Positions 52,310 through 60,560 of a stretch of 64,000 nt of DNA are shown here, one piece after another. Positions within the stretch are counted from its first letter, which is position 1. Each line of letters opens with the position of its first letter. The notes under the pieces were generated by a model that was given only the letters and a program-made list of their open reading frames with translations, was not told the origin of the DNA and searched no databases. A program made the translations under genes and the position numbers. The stretch comes from Hermatobates lingyangjiaoensis (taxonomy: Eukaryota > Arthropoda > Insecta > Hemiptera > Hermatobatidae): contig JAPFBL010000002.1 of NCBI GenBank assembly GCA_026182355.1, forward strand, positions 1,736,001 through 1,800,000, given 5' to 3'.

Positions 52310-54445
52310 TCAATTGCTATCAACCCTACTGGGCTCTAACTCTCTAACAAATTTAAAACTATTATCGAAAGTAGTACTACTTGGGATCACATTGAGGTCA
52401 TAATTTTGAATGTTGAGGTTGGGGTTGACATCTTTGATATAAAGGGCTTCAAGGATAGTTAATCTATCTTTGTCGTTATTATAATGAAGTACCGAAGTTC
52501 CATCCACTAACATACCCCTGGTGAGTTTAATCCCATGGGCATCCTCTGTATGTTTTTTGGGGGCTCCTGTTGAGAGATGCATGGTCAGACGCCTTGAGAG
52601 CTTCGTAGCCGTCATCCCAATATACCTCGAATTCAGGGTTGCACACTCCCCTGTTGAACAAGTGTACTGGTATACAAGGTGACTGCGTTGATGCTCCGGG
52701 GTGTCGACTTTCGGTTTATTTGAAAGCACAAGGTCACTGGTCTTCTTATTCTTATAATATATTCTTAACTGTAATCTGTCTATTTCATTGGTTGGCTTTA
52801 CGTTATCCTTTATTAACTTGTGGAGGGCTCTTTCATCTTGTTTGTATTCATTGTGCATATATGCACGGTAGTAGAGGGTAAGTGACTCACCAGGGGCTGG
52901 AGGCTCTACATTACTGGTATACCATTTATCCAGGAACGACTTTATTGCCTTCATTACTTCAGCGTTAGAGTATCCATTGTTAATTAATACCTGCGTTGAA
53001 TTTTCGATCTCTTGGTGTACTAGGGTCCAATCACTGCAGTGGGTGAATGCCCTTTTTATATAAGCATTGATAGTAGACTTCCTATATTTTTCCGGGCATT
53101 CACTTCTTCCGTTGAGGCAAAGTCCAGGGTTCGACGGCTTTCTAAAGACTTTAGTGTTGAAATGCTTAGGGTTTTGTTGGATGAGGACATCTAAAAACGG
53201 CATCTGTCCTCCTATACTACTTTCCATTGTTAACTTGAGCCCTGAGACCTTTTCTATTTGAGAGTGTAGCTGTACAATCTCCTCGTCACTATTGGCCAAA
53301 ATAAAGATGTCGTCGATATATCTCGCGTAGATGGTAGGCTTTTTTACCTTCATGAATACTTCTTTCTCTACACATCCCATGTAGAAGTTAGCGAACAAGA
53401 CCCCTAGTGGGGACCCCATTGCAACTCCATCAATCTGTTTGTACATGTTACCTTGAGGTGATATGAAGGGGGCTTCTTTGGTACACAGTTCAAGGAGAGA
53501 CTTAAGAGAGTTTCTCGGCATACTTATTTTCGGCTGGCTGTCCTGAGGATAAACTTCTTCTAATATATACTGTATGGTTCTGTCCACTGGTACATTAGTA
53601 AACAAAGCTTTAACATCGAGCGACGCTATAATGCCAGTCGCGTTAGAGACTTTTAATAAGTCAAGGAAATCCGTAGAAGAGGAAAGACTATAGGCTTTAG
53701 GTACAAAAGGAGTGAGGAGACTATTTAACCTTTTTGCAAGCTGGTAGGTAGGAGTGGGGATTTGGCTAATGATGGGTCTTAATTTTTTGCCAGGTTTATG
53801 CGCCTTTATATTGCCATAGCAATAACCAGGTCCATATTCACCTCTGAGTAATGGTAGGGTAATGTTCTTACTATTACTATTAATTTTTCTAATTACCTTG
53901 TTTACGTTCTTCTTCAAATCATCCACAGGGTTTTTAGTGACAGGGCGAAATTTAGTAGTATCATTGAGCAAATCATTGATCTTCGATTCATATTCATCTC
54001 TTTTCATTATGACAAAACATGATGCTTTATCGGCCTTTCTAATAACAATAGACTGGTCTTGTCTAAGTGACCTAGCAGCATCTTTGTGTCTCTTCTTTAA
54101 TAAATTACTTTTGAAATGGCCCCTTTCTATCTTCGATTCTCTAACTATCTCCTCACGAATAGATTCGTCGACCTTAACTTTACCTTGTTTTCCTAGCTTA
54201 ATGAAGTTGTCCAAGAGAATTTCAAGTTCCAAGCGTTTACTATATTTAGGGGGTTTAGAAATGTAATGGCAGTTAAGACCAAAGTTAAGGAGCTCTTCTT
54301 CATCTGGGGTAAGGTTCTTTTCAGTAAGGTTAATATAACCTGGGGTAGGACAGGGCCGTTTCAAGGAACCTCCATTAAGTTTTACGATTTTTCTATTAGT
54401 TCTAGTATAGGTAGAATCTTCATATTGCCCAATACTGATTTTCAT
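52310..54445 (-). CDS. Penelope-like RT plus GIY-YIG endonuclease (left arm)
   Basis: An open frame of 711 codons. Residues ~36-60 hold the PLE pre-RT block (YINLTEKNLTPDEEELLNFG). Residues ~131-150 have SIVIRKADKASCFVIMKRDE. RT motif A is ASLDVKALFTN with Asp277. Motif B is GVAMGSPLGVLFAN (~340-353). Motif C is YIDD (376-379). FLDV and the VFRKPSNPGLCLNG segment follow. The GIY-YIG domain spans ~589-680: VYQY, Cys596 and Cys601, YIG (608-610), Arg619, His623, His632/637 and catalytic-type Glu666 in LEALYIK. These enzymes prime reverse transcription from a nicked target. The ATG at 54445 falls in the spacer and is fortuitous, and the true N-terminus is missing. K279 replaces Glu found in the other arm next to motif A. 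Otherwise it is intact and evidently recent. Confidence 0.93.
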   Translation of the reverse strand: MKISIGQYEDSTYTRTNRKIVKLNGGSLKRPCPTPGYINLTEKNLTPDEEELLNFGLNCHYISKPPKYSKRLELEILLDNFIKLGKQGKVKVDESIREEIVRESKIERGHFKSNLLKKRHKDAARSLRQDQSIVIRKADKASCFVIMKRDEYESKINDLLNDTTKFRPVTKNPVDDLKKNVNKVIRKINSNSKNITLPLLRGEYGPGYCYGNIKAHKPGKKLRPIISQIPTPTYQLAKRLNSLLTPFVPKAYSLSSSTDFLDLLKVSNATGIIASLDVKALFTNVPVDRTIQYILEEVYPQDSQPKISMPRNSLKSLLELCTKEAPFISPQGNMYKQIDGVAMGSPLGVLFANFYMGCVEKEVFMKVKKPTIYARYIDDIFILANSDEEIVQLHSQIEKVSGLKLTMESSIGGQMPFLDVLIQQNPKHFNTKVFRKPSNPGLCLNGRSECPEKYRKSTINAYIKRAFTHCSDWTLVHQEIENSTQVLINNGYSNAEVMKAIKSFLDKWYTSNVEPPAPGESLTLYYRAYMHNEYKQDERALHKLIKDNVKPTNEIDRLQLRIYYKNKKTSDLVLSNKPKVDTPEHQRSHLVYQYTCSTGECATLNSRYIGMTATKLSRRLTMHLSTGAPKKHTEDAHGIKLTRGMLVDGTSVLHYNNDKDRLTILEALYIKDVNPNLNIQNYDLNVIPSSTTFDNSFKFVRELEPSRVDSN

Positions 54446-54465
54446 TTGCGTATCTATTGGGCAAT
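54440..54465. other. 26-base spacer at the centre of the PLE palindrome
   Basis: TTTCATTTGCGTATC followed by TATTGGGCAAT. The last part repeats the start of the right arm, leaving a 16-base tandem duplication (54455-54470 and the start of 54471 onward). Filler plus microhomology is what end joining or template switching of two cDNA 5' sides would leave. This is inference. Confidence 0.8.
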
Positions 54466-56595
54466 ATCAGTATTGGGCAATATGAAGATTCTACCTATAC
54501 TAGAACTAATAGAAAAATCGTAAAACTTAATGGAGGTTCCTTGAAACGGCCCTGTCCTACCCCAGGTTATATTAACCTTACTGAAAAGAACCTTACCCCA
54601 GATGAAGAAGAGCTCCTTAACTTTGGTCTTAACTGCCATTACATTTCTAAACCCCCTAAATATAGTAAACGCTTGGAACTTGAAATTCTCTTGGACAACA
54701 TCATTAAGCTAGGAAAACAAGGTAAAGTTAAGGTCGACGAATCTATTCGTGAGGAGATAGTTAGAGAATCGAAGATAGAAAGGGGCCATTTCAAAAGTAA
54801 TTTATTAAAGAAGAGACACAAAGATGCTGCTAGGTCACTTAGACAAGACCAGTCTATTGTTATTAGAAAGGCCGATAAAGCATCATGTTTTGTCATAATG
54901 AAAAGAGATGAATATGAATCGAAGATCAATGATTTGCTCAATGATACTACTAAATTTCGCCCTGTCACTAAAAACCCTGTGGATGATTTGAAGAAGAACG
55001 TAAACAAGGTAATTAGAAAAATTAATAGTAATAGTAAGAACATTACCCTACCATTACTTAGAGGTGAATATGGACCTGGTTATTGCTATGGCAATATAAA
55101 GACGCATAAACCTGGCAACAAATTAAGACCCATCATTAGCCAAATCCCCACTCCTACCTACCAGCTTGCAAAAAGGTTAAATAGTCTCCTCACTCCTTTT
55201 GTACCTAAAGCCTATAGTCTTTCCTCTTCTACGGATTTCCTTGACTTATTAAAAGTCTCTAACGCGACTGGCATTATAGCGTCGCTCGATGTTGAAGCTT
55301 TGTTTACTAATGTACCAGTGGACAGAACCATACAGTATATATTAGAAGAAGTTTATCCTCAGGACAGCCAGCCGAAAATAAGTATGCCGAGAAACTCCCT
55401 TAAGTCTCTCCTTGAACTGTGTACCAAAGAAGCCCCCTTCATATCACCTCAAGGTAACATGTACAAACAGATTGATGGAGTTGCAATGGGGTCCCCACTA
55501 GGGGTCTTGTTCGCTAACTTCTACATGGGATGTGTAGAGAAAGAAGTATTCATGAAGGTAAAAAAGCCTACCATCTACGCGAGATATATCGACGACATCT
55601 TTATTTTGGCCAATAGTGACGAGGAGATTGTACAGCTACACTCTCAAATAGAAAAGGTCTCAGGGCTCAAGTTAACAATGGAAAGTAGTGTAGGAGGACA
55701 GATGCCGTTTTTAGATGTCCTCATCCAACAAAACCCTAAGCATTTCAACACTAAAGTCTTTAGAAAGCCGTCGAACCCTGGACTTTGCCTCAACGGAAGA
55801 AGTGAATGCCCGGAAAAATATAGGAAGTCTACTATCAATGCTTATATAAAAAGGGCATTCACCCACTGCAGTGATTGGACCCTAGTACACCAAGAGATCG
55901 AAAATTCAACGCAGGTATTAATTAACAATGGATACTCTAACGCTGAAGTAATGAAGGCAATAAAGTCGTTCCTGGATAAATGGTATACCAGTAATGTAAA
56001 GCCTCCAGCCCCTGGTGAGTCACTTACCCTCTACTACCGTGCATATATGCACAATGAATACAAACAAGATGAAAGAGCCCTCCACAAGTTAATAAAGGAT
56101 AACGTAAAGCCAACCAATGAAATAGACAGATTACAGTTAAGAATATATTATAAGAATAAGAAGACCAGTGACCTTGTGCTTTCAAATAAACCGAAAGTCG
56201 ACACCCCGGAGCATCAACGCAGTCACCTTGTATACCAGTACACTTGTTCAACAGGGGAGTGTGCAACCCTGAATTCGAGGTATATTGGGATGACGGCTAC
56301 GAAGCTCTCAAGGCGTCTGACCATGCATCTCTCAACAGGAGCCCCCAAAAAACATACAGAGGATGCCCATGGGATTAAACTCACCAGGGGTATGTTAGTG
56401 GATGGAACTTCGGTACTTCATTATAATAACGACAAAGATAGATTAACTATCCTTGAAGCCCTTTATATCAAAGATGTCAACCCCAACCTCAACATTCAAA
56501 ATTATGACCTCAATGTGATCCCAAGTAGTACTACTTTCGATAATAGTTTTAAATTTGTTAGAGAGTTAGAGCCCAGTAGGGTTGATGGCAATTGA
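54457..56595 (+). CDS. Penelope-like RT plus GIY-YIG endonuclease (right arm)
   Basis: Open from 54457 (a TTG, not a real start) to the TGA ending at 56595. PLE sequence proper begins at the ATC at 54466. It has the same domains as the left-arm copy. Motif A reads ASLDVEALFTN with the family-typical Glu. The catalytic YIDD, the MGSPLG loop, the two Cys, YIG, Arg-x3-His and LEALYIK are all present. Differences from the left protein are few: residues 81 (Ile for Phe), 215 (Thr for Ala), 220 (Asn for Lys), 279 (Glu for Lys), 411 (Val for Ile), 514 (Lys for Glu) and 710 (Gly for Ser). No in-frame ATG lies at the 5' edge, so this is 5'-truncated. It could not make the whole protein without upstream sequence. 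Confidence 0.93.
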   Translation: MGNISIGQYEDSTYTRTNRKIVKLNGGSLKRPCPTPGYINLTEKNLTPDEEELLNFGLNCHYISKPPKYSKRLELEILLDNIIKLGKQGKVKVDESIREEIVRESKIERGHFKSNLLKKRHKDAARSLRQDQSIVIRKADKASCFVIMKRDEYESKINDLLNDTTKFRPVTKNPVDDLKKNVNKVIRKINSNSKNITLPLLRGEYGPGYCYGNIKTHKPGNKLRPIISQIPTPTYQLAKRLNSLLTPFVPKAYSLSSSTDFLDLLKVSNATGIIASLDVEALFTNVPVDRTIQYILEEVYPQDSQPKISMPRNSLKSLLELCTKEAPFISPQGNMYKQIDGVAMGSPLGVLFANFYMGCVEKEVFMKVKKPTIYARYIDDIFILANSDEEIVQLHSQIEKVSGLKLTMESSVGGQMPFLDVLIQQNPKHFNTKVFRKPSNPGLCLNGRSECPEKYRKSTINAYIKRAFTHCSDWTLVHQEIENSTQVLINNGYSNAEVMKAIKSFLDKWYTSNVKPPAPGESLTLYYRAYMHNEYKQDERALHKLIKDNVKPTNEIDRLQLRIYYKNKKTSDLVLSNKPKVDTPEHQRSHLVYQYTCSTGECATLNSRYIGMTATKLSRRLTMHLSTGAPKKHTEDAHGIKLTRGMLVDGTSVLHYNNDKDRLTILEALYIKDVNPNLNIQNYDLNVIPSSTTFDNSFKFVRELEPSRVDGN

Positions 56596-56773
56596 GGGGC
56601 AAAGCTGTATGTTGTTGCAACCTTGCTGGAACCTGCTCTTTGTTTTCATCTCACCCACTGTATCATTTGTTTTATTTGTTAAAATTGTTATGTTTAATTT
56701 TAAAAATTACTTTTCAGTTAATTATATTAACATTCATTAATTAAATAGTAGTGAAATTAAATTAAATAGTTAA

Positions 56774-56806
56774 CCCGAAGATGACCAATGTGTGGTCGAA
56801 AGCTTG
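56774..56806 (+). promoter_or_regulatory. Hammerhead-like hairpin in the right PLE 3' region
   Basis: CCCGAAGATGACCAATGTG, TGGTC, GAAAGC. GACCA (56783-56787) can pair with TGGTC (56793-56797), and GAAA follows at 56798-56801. PLE families are known to carry hammerhead ribozyme motifs in their pLTRs. This one is degenerate at the CTGATGA side. Confidence 0.5.
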
Positions 56807-56860
56807 TTTGAACCCAGTGTTTTTGTGATCCATTAAAGTTGTTTGATATTGGTTTTCTCA

Positions 56861-57011
56861 ATGTCTCTGGCCCAGCATATATGGAAGTTGCCTCAGCATC
56901 ACCGGAAGATAGTTAGAAAAATCGAGGCCATCAGCAAAAAGGTCGTTAATGCAGAAGCTGCTGCATACTTTAATTCAATTTGTCTTCAAGAAGATTTGCT
57001 GCCCATTTATA

Positions 57012-57014
<3 letters not shown>
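56861..57014 (+). other. pLTR segment: N-terminal ORF fragment of the right PLE
   Basis: From ATG 56861: MSLAQHIWKLPQHHRKIVRK, IEAISKKVVNAEAAAYFNS, then ICLQEDLLPIYTN before a (TA)n tract. The C-x-x-x-x-L-L-P-x-Y-T/V pattern is typical of PLE N-termini. The similar block RRIFLLKCRSDCLFPKHISD in family A supports the assignment. This piece belongs ahead of the RT part and appears here, downstream, because PLE copies are partially tandem. Confidence 0.75.

Positions 57015-57049
<35 letters not shown>
57015..57049. repeat. (TA)n microsatellite at the PLE right boundary
   Basis: About 16 TA units, directly abutting the truncated N-terminal fragment. The left boundary of the palindrome (51909-51926) is also (TA)n. 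Confidence 0.95.
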
Positions 57050-57052
<3 letters not shown>

Positions 57053-57633
57053 CGATTTATTCAGGAATATTAATAAACTTGGGAATACCTTGTACGTTTA
57101 TAAATTTAGTATAAAACTGTAACTGTAATAATCCATGGTTTTCATTTTCAAAATGTTATACTTCCACAAGTTTTTTACTCTTCCTCCAGAACTACAATAT
57201 CACATTTACAATACTCAATATATTGTATTTTTACTTCTTATGATATATGTTATCCTATTTTAAATGATTAAATATATTTCTTTTTATTACAGATCTTTGA
57301 AAAAGTTTAAAATATAACAGAACGTTTCATTTGAATGTTTGATTACGCTGAAAGATAGACCGGTTTCTGGTGTTTTATGCGAAATATATTCTAAAAATGT
57401 TGCTGATCCAAACAATAATGTACATATTTTTTAAAAAAAGGCTGCAAAGAACATCTAAGTAACAAAACAGTTACTGTAACTGGTATTCCAAATGAGAGTT
57501 TAGAGTCAGAAGATTGAAACAGAAAGTTTCAAATGAACGTTTTGTTCAGAGTTGTGATTATAGAATATTGATTTTATTTGATGTTTTTTACTTCACACAA
57601 TTTATATGTGTGCTCTTTACTTTGTTAACGTTG

Positions 57634-57634
<1 letters not shown>
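57050..57634. other. AT-rich non-coding stretch
   Basis: No gene recognised. Confidence 0.3.

Positions 57635-57683
<49 letters not shown>
57635..57683. repeat. (TA)n microsatellite
   Basis: About 22 TA units after TTGATATATTA. Confidence 0.95.
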
Positions 57684-57684
<1 letters not shown>

Positions 57685-57934
57685 GGCTAATAACACTCAT
57701 TCGTGTTGTATCAATATTGATGAATTTTTTAGAGTCCAAATATTAAATTCGGTTCCTCAGCACAATAGATTTGACCCTTTATGAACAAAGAAACTCATAT
57801 ATACCATAGTTCCTGAGATCTCGTTTACACTCAGGAACAAACCTGAACCATTAAGTTGTAAGCAACCCCTTGACTCTTTTCTGTTAAAAGGGTCAACATT
57901 TTGAAAGTGAGTCCTAAGATCTGGATTCTGTTTT

Positions 57935-58150
57935 TAAAATAAACTATCCGCTAGCCGTGCTCTTTCTTACTGTACTTCTTTGTTTCCCCAAATATCCCTC
58001 TTTGAACATTTCTCCTTTCCTGCTCTTTACCCTTTTTTAAAATACCACTCTTCCCTCCCACTCCTCTCAACTCCTCACCAAGATGTTTCTGTATTTAGTT
58101 TTTCAGTTGGGTTTTTGATGTGAGTACAAAACTACTACCATATTGCATGA
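57935..58150 (+). repeat. Gamma-family PLE-type 3' region fragment
   Basis: ACTATCCGCTAGCCGTGCTC, TTACTGTACTTCTTTGTTTC, CCACTCTTCCCTCCCACTCC and TTCAGTTGGGTTTTTGATGT match, in order, the left arm of the foldback at 5191 read on its minus strand. It is followed by a (TA)n tract near 58165. Confidence 0.75.
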
Positions 58151-58206
58151 TATATAAATGTAAATATATATATATATAACAAGTTTTACATTAATCATGT
58201 GAAATA

Positions 58207-58332
58207 ATCAACGTCCTAACTACAGTAAGAAATCAGAAAAGAAACCAAGATTTTTCAACCGTAACGAGTGGTTGAAAACTAAGAAATATCATAGTTTTTT
58301 TTCTGATTTCTTACTGTGGTTTAGTCGTTGAT
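58207..58332. repeat. Small gamma-related foldback
   Basis: The left end ATCAACGTCCTAACTACAGT and the right end ACTGTGGTTTAGTCGTTGAT are inverted. AAGAAATCAGAAAAGAAACC pairs with TTTTTTTTCTGATTTCTTAC. The centre has AACCGTAACGAGTGGTTGAAA, a remnant of the gamma hairpin. Confidence 0.7.
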
Positions 58333-58619
58333 CTCAGTGATAATTGAACGACTACCTTAGAGGAGTGATTGCAACGAAGAATTGAATGTAGAATATAAAA
58401 AAATTCACAAATAGACAAATATATACAAGTACGCATTTATGTACGTAATTTTTGACGTACTTTGGACGGTTAATATTGGACCTACATCTGTTTCAAGGAA
58501 AAACAGAACTTTACTGAAAGGAGAGATTTGTTAGAAGGTCGCGAGGATAAAAGCTGTGACACTTTTTAACAGCATATGCCATACATAAAAGTATAAAGAT
58601 CTTCTTCTAACCTATTCAT

Positions 58620-58750
58620 ACACACACAAACACACACATACACACACACGCACACTCACACACACACGCACACTTACACACACACTCACGCACACACACT
58701 CACACACACACACACACACATCACACTACACTCACACACACACTAACACA
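58620..58750. repeat. Degenerate (CA)n-rich tract
   Basis: Long CACA tract with many T and G interruptions. Confidence 0.95.
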
Positions 58751-59779
58751 TACGCAGTAATATACAGAATAAACTCACAAAATGAACACTACCATATTGC
58801 ACCATCAGTTAAAAATATTCGTCACTCCGAGGACAATAGAGGACTGAAGTGTCTCATTGAAGAGGCCTTAAATAAGTGTAATCAATTTACAGAGGGAGGG
58901 GAGACAAGGTTAAATAAATAATAACAAAATTAAATAGTTGAAAACATTGTAAAAATAATTATTAATAACAAACGAACTACAATGAAAATAAAGTACGAAA
59001 TAAATAATAATGGAGAACTATTCACGGAAAAGATTAAGCCCAAAAGCTGATCTACCTCTCGGGAGACAAATAAGTGCTTCTTATGGAGCTCTCAAAGTGA
59101 TAGTAGTATTGGAATCGGGAATTTTCTTAAGGTCCTGTACACGGAAACAGCCATTGAAGCTGAGTCTGTGGAACTGGGATGAATGGCAACAGCAAAGTCC
59201 CTGGGCTTACCAGTGGAATCACGCGCAACCTCTGAATAATAGGTAACATGCGCTTACCTATGAGTAATCATGTGCAAAATTAGCTTGGTGGAAACCGAAA
59301 TCACGTAATTATTATTACTGAACTTACCTATTGAGTTCAGTCCAATCGGTAAACGCAGTTAAAAGAAGTGCAGGAGGTTTTGTGAGAATAAAGTAGGAGT
59401 GACTGTTAAGAATGGAAGTAAAGGAAGGTACAGGATTGATAATAGGGCAAGTAATAGAGCCATAATAGTCATGTCAAGTAATTATTAAAGAATAAAGTTA
59501 AGAAATTTATTTTAAAACGCGTAAAATGCCATGAAGGAGAAGAAAAAACTTGGAAAGTAATGATAAACTAAGGAAATCAGGAAGTAATTATAAAACCTCT
59601 GCTACTTGTTAACCCTGTTAGATAAAGTTATTGGTATCGTGAATACTGAGTTTAACTTCAGTAAACCATTGAGATCTGTTAAATCTAATTAATGAAGACT
59701 CTATAGTAGTTCTTAACATTATCAACTTTCATATGTGACCATTTGAGCTTTTGTCAATTTATATCACCATTCTAATTAT
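58751..59779. other. Unassigned coding-like debris beside a decayed PLE
   Basis: Both strands stay open over 59010-59246. The minus strand also has ARDSTGKPRDFAVAIHPSS just before it (about 59150-59225). A splice-like CTTAACAG...AATAG|GTAAGTTC frame at 59328-59412 is likewise open, with LLTAFTDWTELN. These could be the 3' part of the minus-strand PLE at 59780 or another element. I cannot decide which. Confidence 0.3.
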
Positions 59780-60560
59780 TTACACATAAAAATAAGAAAT
59801 TGTTGTTTGACACACAATTTTAATGATTTACCAGTCTGACCTATGTATATTTAATCACAATATTAACACCTTCATTTTGTAAATATAAATACTTTAGATC
59901 CCTTGGAGATTTTTTTACAAATATATTACCTGAGGTATTATAATTAAAAAAAAAAACTAAATTAAAACCAAGATTATGTGCTACTCTAGGTAGTTGGTCC
60001 AATGACTCATGACATGGTAGAAATATGATCTTTAAAATTAAAGGGGTTTCTGTTACTAGATTAAAGGACTTTTTTTTAGATTATTTAAAAGGTTTGTTAA
60101 TTCAAGGGCCAGTGTATTTCAATGAATGAGCAATAGAAATCATGTTATTAATTTCATCATTAAAGAATTTGGGAAAGCACAAAACATAACGCCCTCCTAT
60201 AACATATGTCAGAAGCAGATCATTTCAGATTTCAGTAATGGACAGAATAAAAATGGACATAAGTAGATAGGTGGGTTTCTTAGAAACAGTAAAACGTAAC
60301 CAATTATGGATTCATTGGGCATAGATATCTATGAAAGACAATTTTATCATTTATATCTTCTGCCATTGTGAATTGGATTGTTGACACTAACTATTTTAAT
60401 TTTATAGAAAAATCACTCTTTATTCACCGATTTGAGGATAGGGTATATTATGTAGTCGATATATTGAAACCTGATTAGGAAATGAAACTTCGCATTTAAA
60501 AAAAAAAATCCATGTATATGAATTGCTCAGAAGGAGTACAAGCAAAACCAAATTTTTTTT
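59780..60560 (-). pseudogene. Penelope-like element family C relative, decayed C-terminal half
   Basis: Read downward from 60560, the pieces are FQYIDYII (decayed YVDD), FTMAEDINDK, a YRKP-like stretch near 60280, then FFNDEINNMISIAHSLKYT (~60170-60100), matching the thumb of the copy at 28.75 kb. At ~59870-59800 there is YIGQTGKSLKLCVKQ, the GIY-YIG core with Arg changed to Cys. Many stops. Boundaries are approximate. Confidence 0.68.

Larger units (their letters stand above)
51926..56979. mobile_element. Head-to-head palindrome of two near-identical Penelope-like elements
   Basis: Left arm 51926-54439 and right arm 54466-56979 are each 2514 bases, inverted, around a 26-base spacer. Equal length shows no net indel between arms. 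The encoded proteins differ at only seven of ~709 residues. The spacer contains TATTGGGCAATAT, a second copy of a 13-mer that starts the right arm, so the junction has a 16-base direct duplication. Both arms end in (TA)n. The left ends exactly at ATTCAAT. The right continues ~35 bases more into ORF N-terminal sequence before its (TA)n. Each arm holds a 5'-truncated ORF, a ~265-base untranslated region with a GAAA hairpin, and the start of a second ORF copy, consistent with a PLE pLTR. Confidence 0.93.

Noticed and set aside
52639..54266. ORFs opposite the PLE coding strands, repeated symmetrically at 54639-56266
   Set aside because: Antisense shadows of the RT-endonuclease ORFs; symmetry comes from the palindrome.
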